Origin: Bryobacteraceae bacterium
GTDB taxonomy: Bacteria > Acidobacteriota > Terriglobia > Bryobacterales > Bryobacteraceae
Direction: 5' to 3'
NCBI GenBank assembly: GCA_029975915.1
Contig: JARKOC010000242.1
Location: 1 to 7,413 of the forward strand
DNA: 7,413 bases
A program made the position numbers and the translations under genes. Under the pieces are notes generated by a model. That model was not told where the DNA came from. It worked only from the letters and a program-made list of their open reading frames with translations, and made no database searches. Of this stretch, positions 1-6,976 are shown piece by piece. Numbering within the stretch: the stretch's first letter is position 1; every line of letters starts with the position of its first letter.

Positions 1-691
1 CGGGCATTTTCATGATTCCCATCCAGGCGCGATCCACATCGTGCACCGACGCGACGCCATTGGCGACCAGGGCAATCGCCGCGGAGTTCAGGGGGCCGTA
101 CATGGCGTTGAAAACATACCCGTGATTTTCCTTGCGGAGAACCATGGGTATCTGGTTGATGGATCGGGCGAAATCGCGGACCAGCGTTACCACGTCCGCC
201 GCGGTTCCGGGATGGGGCATGACATCGGCCACGTTCCCGACCCAGACCGGCTGGTGGAAATGGAACGCGAGGAATCGCTCCGGCCGGCCGGTGGCTTCGG
301 CGATTACCGAGGGGACCAGCATGGAGGTATTGGTGGTAAAAATGGTCCGGCTGGGGCACAGCTCGTTGAAGCGGGCAAACACTTTCCCCTTCAGGGCGGG
401 ATCCTCGGGAATCGATTCGTTGAGCAGGTCCGCCTCCCGGGCCGCCTCCGCCGCATCGGTCGTGGCGGCAATCCCGGCAAGGGCTTGTTCTGCTCTCCGT
501 CTCTCCAGATGACCACCGTTGACGAGGCTGTCCGCATAGGCGCCGAGCCGCTTGAGAGATGTATCCAGGGCAGCCCCGTCTATGTCGTAGAGAGTGACTC
601 CGAAGCCATGGGCCGCGCACTGGAAGGCGATCTGCCGGCCCATGGTCCCACTTCCGACAATCAGCACTTTCCTGATATCTTTCAGTTCCAT
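1..691 (-). CDS. 3-hydroxyacyl-CoA dehydrogenase, NAD-binding (partial, C-terminus outside window)
   Basis: Probable NAD-dependent oxidoreductase of the 3-hydroxyacyl-CoA dehydrogenase family, which interconverts 3-hydroxyacyl-CoA and 3-oxoacyl-CoA in the cytoplasm. The frame is open for 230 residues and runs off the left edge. Residues 8-19 form the Rossmann start, with the dinucleotide-binding loop GSGTMG at 14-19 and an acidic end of strand 2 (YDID, 35-38), which favours NAD. NTS at 121-123 supplies the usual active-site Ser. The motif FHFHQPV (143-149) carries the expected catalytic His at 144, and Asn195 lies in the GYVFN motif. The Glu that normally pairs with the catalytic His appears to be Asp156 (NVADVMPH). 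This 'HFH...VADVMPHPGT' pattern marks a divergent subfamily, so the physiological substrate is uncertain and need not be a beta-oxidation intermediate. The ATG at 691 is preceded by GGAAAGGAG at a suitable distance. It lies 94 bp after the zinc-ribbon gene and could be cotranscribed with it. Confidence 0.88.
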   Translation of the reverse strand, partial: MELKDIRKVLIVGSGTMGRQIAFQCAAHGFGVTLYDIDGAALDTSLKRLGAYADSLVNGGHLERRRAEQALAGIAATTDAAEAAREADLLNESIPEDPALKGKVFARFNELCPSRTIFTTNTSMLVPSVIAEATGRPERFLAFHFHQPVWVGNVADVMPHPGTAADVVTLVRDFARSINQIPMVLRKENHGYVFNAMYGPLNSAAIALVANGVASVHDVDRAWMGIMKMP

Positions 692-746
692 TAAAGCGCT
701 CCTTTCCTTTGGCACGCATGCACGCAGTTTATTCCGCGGAGTTCCT

Positions 747-758
747 GTCATGCATGAC
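747..758. promoter_or_regulatory. 12-bp perfect palindrome in the leader of the dehydrogenase gene
   Basis: GTCATGCATGAC is a perfect inverted repeat in the 94-bp gap between the zinc-ribbon gene and the dehydrogenase gene, about 55 bp upstream of the latter's start. Its position would suit an operator for a dimeric repressor. No matching half-sites or strong promoter were seen around it, so function is inferred from symmetry and position only. Confidence 0.3.
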
Positions 759-785
759 TTTTCTATATCCCATTCTCCTTTGTGT

Positions 786-1292
786 CTATTCCAACGGTTT
801 CAGCTCTGAATCGGGAGCATCCTTCCCTTTGACGTAAACCTTGGCCGGGTCCCGTGAAGTGGCCGCGAAGAGCTTCCCTCCGTTCTGATGCGCCGCGGTG
901 ATGCTGTAGCCTGCCTCTCCCTCCCGATCGTATGTAACCGTCACATTCTCGGCGGGCTTGAATCCGGCCTGGTCGAGAGATTCGGGATAGTACCTGTTGT
1001 CGGCAAAGTAGCTGTCACAGGCGGCCCGGGCTTTCGTGAGTTCGACGCGCGCCAGGGCGTCGCTTCCCTTGCTCCGGTACGTGGCGTACTGGGGGATGGC
1101 AATGGCGGCCACGATACCCAGCACGGCAATGCCGCAGAAACCCGCCACCACTACTATGACCACTATCATCGCCGCCTTGCTTCGTTTCCCCGAGTTCGCG
1201 TCCTGACCCTTCCCGCACGCGGGACAGACCAGCGTCTTCGCCGTAATCGCGGAACCGCAATGTCTGCAAAACATCTTTGCGCCTGTTTCCAT
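786..1292 (-). CDS. Zinc-ribbon / transmembrane / pilin-like hybrid protein
   Basis: A 168-residue membrane protein of unknown function. Residues 9-26 form a zinc ribbon with Cys pairs CRHC (9-12) and CPAC (23-26), likely a cytoplasmic metal-binding knuckle. A short linker with basic residues (35-39) leads into one hydrophobic helix (about 41-66). The end of that helix and what follows (GIVAAIAIPQY at 59-69, then TYRSKGSDALARVELTKARAA) closely resembles the N-terminal helix of type IV pilins such as Geobacter PilA, including the IAIPQ turn and the later 'SYFADNRYYPESL' stretch seen in pilin-like proteins. The periplasmic part (about 70-168) would be a small pilin-like head. There is no prepilin leader or Gly-Phe-Thr cleavage site, so it is not expected to be processed by prepilin peptidase. 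I chose the ATG at 1292 because GGGAGGGGG lies just upstream; the frame is open further upstream, but without a ribosome binding site and through the likely promoter. Met7 is an alternative start. Confidence 0.8.
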   Translation of the reverse strand: METGAKMFCRHCGSAITAKTLVCPACGKGQDANSGKRSKAAMIVVIVVVAGFCGIAVLGIVAAIAIPQYATYRSKGSDALARVELTKARAACDSYFADNRYYPESLDQAGFKPAENVTVTYDREGEAGYSITAAHQNGGKLFAATSRDPAKVYVKGKDAPDSELKPLE

Positions 1293-1360
1293 GAATCCCC
1301 CTCCCGAAATGGATTCCAGCATCCTGCCCGTATCTCTTTTCACCAGGCAGCCTTGATGTT

Positions 1361-1389
1361 TTTTTACCTGAACAACATTCTGATAACAA
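1361..1389 (-). promoter_or_regulatory. Possible sigma-70-type promoter for the zinc-ribbon gene
   Basis: Reading the minus strand, TTGTTA (1389-1384) and TAAAAA (1366-1361) are separated by 17 bp inside the most AT-rich stretch of the window, about 70 bp upstream of the chosen start at 1292. Both boxes are imperfect matches (-35 TTGACA, -10 TATAAT). The call rests on spacing, base composition and position between two genes of unrelated function. Confidence 0.35.
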
Positions 1390-1457
1390 TTTAATTTTTT
1401 ACCATTAAGAGGAAGGGGATCGCGCGGCGCATTCAGCGGGAAACCTGTCATACCCCT

Positions 1458-1898
1458 TCAGATTGACAGGGCAACCAACCCGACAACACTATACCGCGCC
1501 AGTTTGCCTGCCAGGACCAGGATCGAGAAACGGCCGAGGTTGACACGCAGCATCCCGCCCACCAGACAGAGAGGGTCTCCCAGGACAGGCACCCAGGAAA
1601 ACAGGAGAGACCAGGAACCGTACCGTGCGTAGAACCTTTCGGCCCTTTTCCTGGCTTCATCGCTGACGCGCAACACCCGGCCGATGAGGAAGGGGCCGCC
1701 ATACAGACCGACAGCATATGTGGTGCAGGCGCCAAGCGTATTGCCGGCGGTCGCGACGGCAATGGAGAGCGCAGGGTCGCTGCCTTTCACGAGCAACGCC
1801 ACAAGCATCCATTCCGACCCGAGCGGCAGGACCGTCGAGGCGAGGAAACTCCGCAGAAAGAGCGCCGGGTATCCGTGGCTTGCCAAAAGTTCGGTCAT
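1458..1898 (-). CDS. yqaA: YqaA-family small membrane protein (DedA/VTT-like)
   Basis: A 146-residue inner-membrane protein of the YqaA branch of the DedA/VTT (SNARE-associated) group; E. coli YqaA is of similar size. Family members are thought to move lipids or help membrane homeostasis, but the role of YqaA itself is not established. Motifs recognised from YqaA: FLAST.LP.GSE (18-29), a GN pair (52-53), ARYG (91-94), SWVPVLGD (101-108) and GKLARY (131-136). Hydrophobic stretches near 11-25, 28-37, 45-68, 96-118 and 122-142 fit re-entrant loops and membrane helices. The chosen ATG at 1898 gives the usual family length and starts just before the first conserved segment; a GAGG lies 12 nt upstream, a rather long spacing. 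The frame continues upstream to 1955, but that stretch (proline-rich, no homology) is probably untranslated. It follows the ABC ATPase gene by 69 bp without a convincing terminator, so read-through is possible; no functional link is evident. Confidence 0.85.
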   Translation of the reverse strand: MTELLASHGYPALFLRSFLASTVLPLGSEWMLVALLVKGSDPALSIAVATAGNTLGACTTYAVGLYGGPFLIGRVLRVSDEARKRAERFYARYGSWSLLFSWVPVLGDPLCLVGGMLRVNLGRFSILVLAGKLARYSVVGLVALSI

Positions 1899-1967
1899 AA
1901 ACGAAAGCGCCTCATTAGGAACCGGACCCGCCCTGCCCGCAGGGTGTGACGGCACCGGTGGACAGTC

Positions 1968-2780
1968 TCATATATACCGCTGCCGCAGCATCTCGGCGGC
2001 GCTCTCGTCCAGCATCTCCCTGCGGCGTACCTGGTCGAAGTGGGCCAGCAGGTCGTCGGGACGCAACCTCTTCTTGGCCTCCCCTTCCAGGTCCCGGACG
2101 ACCTCCCCCCTGTGCATCATGAGCAGGCGGTCGCCCAGGTTGGCGGCCTGGTGCATGGAGTGGGTCACCATCAGGGTGGTCAAGCGGCTCGCGGCGACGA
2201 TCTCGCTGGTGAGGGTGATGATCCGTTCGGCGCTGCGCGGGTCGAGGGCCGCGGTATGCTCGTCCAGGAGCAGCAGCGACGGGCGCTGCCAGGTGGCCAT
2301 GAGCAGGGTCAGGGCCTGGCGCTGGCCTCCGGAGAGTCCGCCGATGTTGGTATGGAGCCGGTCTTCCAGCCCCATTCCGAGGACCCGCACGCGGTCTCTG
2401 CATTCGTCCAGCAGGCTGCGGCACAGGGCCCACCCCATGCCGGGAAAACGGCCCCGCCGCGCGGCCATGGCAAGGTTCTCGGCAATGGTCATGCCCGGGG
2501 CCGTGCCGCTGAAGGGGTTCTGGAACACCCGGCCGATGAGCCTGGCCCGTCGATGTTCGGGCCAGGCGCTGATGTTCCGGCCTGCCAGTGCCACGCTCCC
2601 CTCATCCGGGAGAAAGGCGCCGGCCACGGCGTTCAGCAGGGTGGACTTGCCCGAGCCGTTGGTGCCGATGACCACCGCGAAGGTCCCGTCGTGGATGTGT
2701 AGGCTTACCCCGCGCAAGGCCCGCACCTCGTTGGGGGTGCCGGGGTGGAAGGTCTTGCGGTAGTCGCGTATCTCAAGCAT
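1968..2780 (-). CDS. ABC transporter ATP-binding protein (TrpXYZ-like class)
   Basis: A 270-residue cytoplasmic ATPase that should power the permease encoded just upstream. All core motifs are present: Walker A GTNGSGKST (39-47), Q-loop Gln87, signature LSGGQ (149-153), Walker B LLLLDE (169-174) with catalytic Glu174, D-loop region ALD (178-180) and switch His207. It therefore looks catalytically competent. The C-terminal tail after residue 230 (charged, with DDLLAHF) resembles the extension seen in ATPases that pair with ABC_sub_bind-type binding proteins. The ATG at 2780 is preceded by GGGAGG at 5 nt and overlaps the permease stop by 8 nt, pointing to translational coupling. The substrate cannot be read from the sequence; characterised relatives include tryptophan importers, but this class contains many untested members. 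Confidence 0.95.
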   Translation of the reverse strand: MLEIRDYRKTFHPGTPNEVRALRGVSLHIHDGTFAVVIGTNGSGKSTLLNAVAGAFLPDEGSVALAGRNISAWPEHRRARLIGRVFQNPFSGTAPGMTIAENLAMAARRGRFPGMGWALCRSLLDECRDRVRVLGMGLEDRLHTNIGGLSGGQRQALTLLMATWQRPSLLLLDEHTAALDPRSAERIITLTSEIVAASRLTTLMVTHSMHQAANLGDRLLMMHRGEVVRDLEGEAKKRLRPDDLLAHFDQVRRREMLDESAAEMLRQRYI

Positions 2781-3711
2781 GGCTGCCTCCCTTCGGGCGG
2801 GCCGCCAGGCTTCCCAGCCACGCCGGCAGCACCAGTGCCGCGAACACGCACAAGGCGGTGATCAGCTTCAGATCGTTGGGGTTGAGCCCGAAGCGCAGGG
2901 CTATGGCCACCAGCAGACGGAACAGCAGGGATCCGATGAGCGCGCCGCAGACCGTCAGGCCGAGACCGCCGCCGCGCACCAGCGACTCGCCGATGATGAC
3001 GCTGGCCAGGCCCCATACCAGCATGCCGATTCCCATCTGTACATCGGCAAACCCCTGGTACTGCGTCAGCAGCGCGCCGGACAGGGCGATCAGGCCGTTG
3101 GCCAGGGCCAGCCCCAGGGTGATCATGAGGCCGGTTTCGGTCCCCTGCGCCCGTACCATCTGCGGGTTATCGCCGGTGGCCCGCATGGCCGTCCCCAGGT
3201 CGGTCCTGAAAAAGAGATAGACCAGCAGCATGATCATCAGGACCAGCAGGGAGGCCGCAAGCAGGATCGACAGATCCCGCGGCGTCACCTCCCACCCCCA
3301 GAGCAGGATGCTCTTCCCCGTACCGAAGAACGTCGCGCCCAGCCGCTCGGCCGATGAGGCCAGGGTGTTGACCGACAGCAGGGAAATATTGCTCTTTCCC
3401 ATCACCCGCAGATTGACCGAGTAGAGGGCAGTCATAGTGAGAATGCCGGACAGGATGGGGTGGATCCGGCAGCGGGTGTGCAGGAGCCCGGTAACCAGCC
3501 CGGCCATGACCCCGGCAAGGGCCGCCGCCAGGGTTGCGATAGCGGGGGAGACCCCGTCCACCAGCAGCACGGCCGCCACCGCGCCGCCAAGGGTGATGGA
3601 GCCGTCGGCGGTCATATCCGGAAAATCGAAGATACGGAATGCGATATAGACCCCCAGCGCCAGAAGCGCCAGGATCAATCCGATGGTCAGGGAACCGAGC
3701 AGCAGGCTCAT
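2773..3711 (-). CDS. ABC transporter permease (BPD_transp_2 family, TrpY-like)
   Basis: A 312-residue, strongly hydrophobic inner-membrane permease with about eight to nine predicted helices (for example 5-25, 42-51, 57-76, 87-100, 147-168, 196-216, 228-242, 250-272 and 283-300). The N-terminal FPDMTADGSITLGGA (30-44) and the cytoplasmic loop FFRTDLGTAMRATGDNP (167-183), which is the segment expected to dock onto the ATPase, are characteristic of permeases that work with ABC_sub_bind binding proteins. The start at 3711 is chosen over the in-frame start at 3744 because GGAGGTGA sits just upstream, and because it forms an ATGA overlap (4 nt) with the stop of the STAS gene. It should form the membrane channel with the downstream ATPase, most likely as a homodimer since only one permease gene is present. 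Confidence 0.93.
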   Translation of the reverse strand: MSLLLGSLTIGLILALLALGVYIAFRIFDFPDMTADGSITLGGAVAAVLLVDGVSPAIATLAAALAGVMAGLVTGLLHTRCRIHPILSGILTMTALYSVNLRVMGKSNISLLSVNTLASSAERLGATFFGTGKSILLWGWEVTPRDLSILLAASLLVLMIMLLVYLFFRTDLGTAMRATGDNPQMVRAQGTETGLMITLGLALANGLIALSGALLTQYQGFADVQMGIGMLVWGLASVIIGESLVRGGGLGLTVCGALIGSLLFRLLVAIALRFGLNPNDLKLITALCVFAALVLPAWLGSLAARPKGGSHA

Positions 3712-4955
3712 GGCCTCACCTCCCCCATTTTCGCCGGGCCGCACCAGACCGCGCCCCGCAGGAAACGGCTCTCGCCGATCCCTGTAATGGGCCGTGTGTC
3801 GTTCAGCAGGTGCGCCATGCCGAGCAGGTTCCGGGTCTGCATAAGACCGGCAACCGTGGGCGCAAGCTCAAGCACGCCTTCGGGCAGTGCACGGTAGGAG
3901 AGCGCCGCGGCATGGAAATGCCCGGAAAGCGCCCCGTCCCCCAGGGGCCTGACAAAGGGGTCCAGGCGCGGATCTTCCCCTTGCAGCGCAATGCCGCACA
4001 CCAGGGCGAGCGAACCGGGCCACTGGGGCTCGCTGGTCAGGGCCAGGCGATCCCGCACGCCGGGAAAGGCAAACAGAGGCGCGTCGTCCGACAGGGCAGG
4101 CGAACGGAGCAGGGACGCACCCACCAGGCCGTCGGTCTCGGCTATCATTGCCAGTGCGATACAGTCAGCCGTGCAGATCGACAGTGCGGTTGCCGCCAGG
4201 CGGGAAAAAGGGATCGGATCGTCGGCGGAGTCGGCGCCGAACGTGAAGAAACGGGCGAAAATTCCCTGACAGACAACCGCATACAGCGCCTGCACGCCGG
4301 GGACGAAATCGCCCGCCTGCGTCAGGAAGTCGGGGGTATGGCCGCTCTCGGCAGGGAGGGTGATGGCGCTCCCCCCGAGGGACATGAATTCGCCGAACTG
4401 CTCGCGGCAGTCCGTGAAATCGTCGCCGAATCCGCCGATACCCACGGCAATGGCGTCACTCGGCAGGTGCACGCGGGATGATTCCAGGAACTTCCCCTCT
4501 TCCAACTGCCGGGGATCCCCCACGGTGCGCAGCGACATGACCGCTCCGGGGAACGGGGAAAAGACGGTTATGCCGCCGCCATCCAGCACTACCTCCCCGT
4601 CACCGGCGCCGCCGGCTGCGGCTGCTTCCCGCCCTGGCCGCTCATCCTCCGGTCTTTCGGCCGCAAACAGGTCGAGAAGGCCGGAGAGCGTCAGCACGTT
4701 GGCGACATTTTCCGACGGCGACAGGATCAGCAGGCTCCCCTGCAGCGACGCCAACTCCTTGCGGTATTTCAGCAGGATGCGGATTCCGGCGGAACTGAGG
4801 AAGGTGATCCCGGACATCTCCAGGTAGATCCGCCGGCTGCCGTCCCGCACCGCGTCCGCCAATTCACGGTCGAGGCTGTCGGCCCACTGGGCGTTCAGGC
4901 GGCCGGCAATGCCCACTTCAAGCCACTGTTCATGTTTCGTGCGAACGATTTCCAT
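3708..4955 (-). CDS. STAS-domain protein with a long unidentified C-terminal region
   Basis: A 415-residue protein, probably soluble and cytoplasmic since no signal peptide or membrane helix is seen. Residues 1-100 form a STAS domain of the anti-sigma-factor-antagonist type: IAGRLNAQWADSL (16-28), then IYLEMSGITFLSSAGIRIL (43-61), where Ser54/Ser55 align with the serine phosphorylated in SpoIIAA-like proteins. An Ala/Gly/Glu-rich linker (about 101-120) follows. The remaining ~295 residues are a globular region that I do not recognise; it has a Gly-rich patch (VGIGGFGDDF, 171-180), conserved-looking CREQFGEFMSLGG (183-195) and several Cys (183, 229, 261, 265, 320, 405). It is coupled to its neighbours by a 1-nt overlap (TGATG) with the binding-protein gene upstream and a 4-nt overlap with the permease gene downstream. 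AAGGTGG precedes the start by 7 nt. By analogy with MlaB, the STAS domain may bind and regulate the ABC ATPase; this is inference. No partner serine kinase or phosphatase gene is in the window. Confidence 0.85.
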   Translation of the reverse strand: MEIVRTKHEQWLEVGIAGRLNAQWADSLDRELADAVRDGSRRIYLEMSGITFLSSAGIRILLKYRKELASLQGSLLILSPSENVANVLTLSGLLDLFAAERPEDERPGREAAAAGGAGDGEVVLDGGGITVFSPFPGAVMSLRTVGDPRQLEEGKFLESSRVHLPSDAIAVGIGGFGDDFTDCREQFGEFMSLGGSAITLPAESGHTPDFLTQAGDFVPGVQALYAVVCQGIFARFFTFGADSADDPIPFSRLAATALSICTADCIALAMIAETDGLVGASLLRSPALSDDAPLFAFPGVRDRLALTSEPQWPGSLALVCGIALQGEDPRLDPFVRPLGDGALSGHFHAAALSYRALPEGVLELAPTVAGLMQTRNLLGMAHLLNDTRPITGIGESRFLRGAVWCGPAKMGEVRP

Positions 4956-6976
4956 CAGTCCACCACCTTGTCGGCGCGGTCCAGCACGCTCCGGGGAATC
5001 CGCAGACCGTACTTCGCGGCATTTTTTCGCGACACTACCAGGTTGTTTCGCCCCAGCGGCGTGAAGGGGATACGGGCCGGATCTTCCCCCCGCATCACCC
5101 GCAGGGCCAGACGGGCCGCCAGCCGACCTCCCTCCCGGTAATCACGGGCCAGGGCGAGGGCTGCGCCATCATCGACCGCCTTAGAGACGAAGGCGAACAG
5201 CGGCACCCCTGCCCTGTCGGCTGAGGTTGCGATGGTCCCCATGGCGCTGCCGGTTGCGTTGTCGGAGATCTGGGTAATGGCCTGGATCCCCTTGCCGGTC
5301 AGGGCAAGGGACGCATCCGCCACCTCCGTCGTGGAGGAGACCGCGACCGACTCCACCCGCAATCCTTTAGCCGAGGCGGCCTTTACCAGCGCGTCACGGT
5401 AGAGTACGGAGTTGACCTCGGATGGGGTATAGAGGGTGCCGATTCGCTTGACGCCGGGCAGGCACTCGCGCACCACCGCGATCATCCCGTCGAAATCGCT
5501 CATGGTGGTGACACCGGTAACATTGGGCAGGTGATCGTCGATGCTCCTGCCGGCCCCGGCCAGCACACCGTCAGCCACGATGGTAAAGATGATAGGAATC
5601 TTTTGTATCTTTCCGATGGCGGTCTGCAGGGTCGACGTGGAGGTGGTGATGATCAGATCCGGCCTGTCGGTCAGGGCCGCGTCCACGATCCCGTTCAACA
5701 CCGCAATGTCCCCGTGCGCCGCGCGGCGCTTCAGAGTGTAGTCGCGCCCCTCCCGCAGCCCCAGGGCCTGCATCTCGGCAAAAAGCCCCTCGTGGGTCTC
5801 TTCGGTGGTGATGGCGTCGGCGTAATCGATGAGCTGGATATTCCAGAGCCGCGATAGCGGCGCCTGCTCCCTGGAGATGGAAGACATGCTCCGCACGGTG
5901 CGTCCCGATTCGTCGATGAGGATGGCGGCGCCGGCACGGGTGCTCTCGTCCACGCGCCATTTCTCCCGCACCCCCTTCAGGGCCGCGAGATTCAGGGCAA
6001 GCTGGCGGGGGACGACATTGTTCACCGGTACGGTTGCCGGGTCGAGACCTTTCAGGACCCTGGCCGCAAGAATGCCGGTCCGGCGGCCCACTTCCACGTA
6101 ATCCGCACCCAGGGAAAGAAACGCCCCGGCCTTGAGGTGTGACGGCGCGTTGGTCAGGACCGGTATTCCGGCCTGGCGTCCCGCCTTTACCATTGAATCC
6201 ATGGCCAGTTCCACGGTGTTGTCGCCGCCGATCCAGAGCGCCTGGACTCCCTTCCCGGTCAGGGACGCGGCAGCCTCGGCCACGCCGGCCGAGTTTTCCA
6301 CCTGCGCCTCCAGCAGATGAATTCCGAGACGTGCGCATTCATCCCGAGCAAGGAGCAGGCAGGCCTCGGACGCCGCATCGCCCGGATTCCAGACCACGCC
6401 CACGCTCCGCAGGCCCGGCAGCAGTCTCTTTGCCAGCCGGAAGGTCTCCCGAACCGGCTGAAAGGTGCCGATTCCGGTCAGGTGGGGCGGATGCCCGCCG
6501 CGGGTGACCCCCACGCCGGCGGCAAACGGGTCTGTTACCGCGCCGAAGACGTGCCGGATCTTCCCGTCCCTGTTGACGGTGGCCATCACCTGCAGCAGCG
6601 GCGTGCTGAAGGTGATCACCAGACGGTTTCCGCCCTCGATGATTGACCGCGCCATGGCATTGGCCGTGGCAAGGTCGTTCTCCGCATTGAATGTCCGGAC
6701 CTGCACGTCACGCCCGGGCTCCACCCCCTGTTCGGCCAGTCCTTGCAGCGCACCGGCAACGCACTCGTCCAGCACCGGCCGGGAGGCAAACTGGAAGATA
6801 GCGATTTGGGGCAGGTCGCCTATCGCAGTGGTTCGATGCATGCGGTCCGTAATCAGCAGCAGCGCGGATGCTGCGATGATCAGCAGGATGCCGGGGAAGA
6901 GACGTCGGACACCATCGATCAAGCCGCCGAGTACGGAATGCCGGTTGCCGGAAGAGTTCGTGTCTGTACTGTTCAT
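4955..6976 (-). CDS. Membrane-anchored tandem (duplicated) ABC substrate-binding protein
   Basis: A 673-residue protein with a short cytoplasmic N-terminus, one membrane helix (about 27-43, preceded by VRR) and two consecutive periplasmic binding domains of the ABC_sub_bind (TrpX-like) family. Domain 1 spans about 55-340 and domain 2 about 375-672; ordinary family members hold only one such domain of about 300 residues. The repeat is evident by eye: SLTGKGVQALWIGGDNTVE (238-256) against ALTGKGIQAITQISDNATG (558-576), and GRRTGILAARVLKGLDPATVP (297-317) against GGRLAARLALRVMRGEDPARIP. No lipobox Cys or clear signal-peptidase site follows the helix, so it is probably tethered as a signal anchor. 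The ATG at 6976 was chosen because it begins just ahead of the helix with a weak GGGA upstream. Starts at 7024 (ATG) and 7048 (GTG) are possible and would add 16 or 24 residues. It is the first gene of the transporter operon. Confidence 0.9.
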   Translation of the reverse strand: MNSTDTNSSGNRHSVLGGLIDGVRRLFPGILLIIAASALLLITDRMHRTTAIGDLPQIAIFQFASRPVLDECVAGALQGLAEQGVEPGRDVQVRTFNAENDLATANAMARSIIEGGNRLVITFSTPLLQVMATVNRDGKIRHVFGAVTDPFAAGVGVTRGGHPPHLTGIGTFQPVRETFRLAKRLLPGLRSVGVVWNPGDAASEACLLLARDECARLGIHLLEAQVENSAGVAEAAASLTGKGVQALWIGGDNTVELAMDSMVKAGRQAGIPVLTNAPSHLKAGAFLSLGADYVEVGRRTGILAARVLKGLDPATVPVNNVVPRQLALNLAALKGVREKWRVDESTRAGAAILIDESGRTVRSMSSISREQAPLSRLWNIQLIDYADAITTEETHEGLFAEMQALGLREGRDYTLKRRAAHGDIAVLNGIVDAALTDRPDLIITTSTSTLQTAIGKIQKIPIIFTIVADGVLAGAGRSIDDHLPNVTGVTTMSDFDGMIAVVRECLPGVKRIGTLYTPSEVNSVLYRDALVKAASAKGLRVESVAVSSTTEVADASLALTGKGIQAITQISDNATGSAMGTIATSADRAGVPLFAFVSKAVDDGAALALARDYREGGRLAARLALRVMRGEDPARIPFTPLGRNNLVVSRKNAAKYGLRIPRSVLDRADKVVD

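Noticed and set aside
786..1292. Zinc-ribbon gene as a genuine type IV pilin or pseudopilin
   Set aside because: There is no prepilin leader with a Gly cleavage site and no Glu at mature position 5; a zinc ribbon occupies the N-terminus instead.
1293..1451. Upstream extension of the zinc-ribbon gene to an ATG at 1451
   Set aside because: The added 53 residues cross the AT-rich promoter-like stretch, have no recognisable homology, and the internal ATG at 1292 has a strong ribosome binding site.
1931..1944. GC-rich hairpin CCCTG-CCCG-CAGGG between the ATPase and yqaA genes
   Set aside because: The stem is only 5 bp and no T-tract follows on the minus strand, so it is not called a terminator.
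1684..2763. Long plus-strand open frame of 359 codons
   Set aside because: It lies opposite the ABC ATPase and YqaA genes, which have complete family motifs. Its translation is rich in Ser, Arg and Pro and matches no family, as expected for an antisense frame in GC-rich DNA.
3639..4481. Plus-strand open frame of 280 codons
   Set aside because: It is antisense to the STAS gene and the permease start. The predicted protein is rich in Gly, Arg and Gln without hydrophobic core pattern or motif.
5571..6338. Minus-strand open frame of 255 codons in a second reading frame
   Set aside because: It lies wholly inside the tandem binding-protein gene in another frame and reads as Gly/Arg-rich low-complexity sequence.
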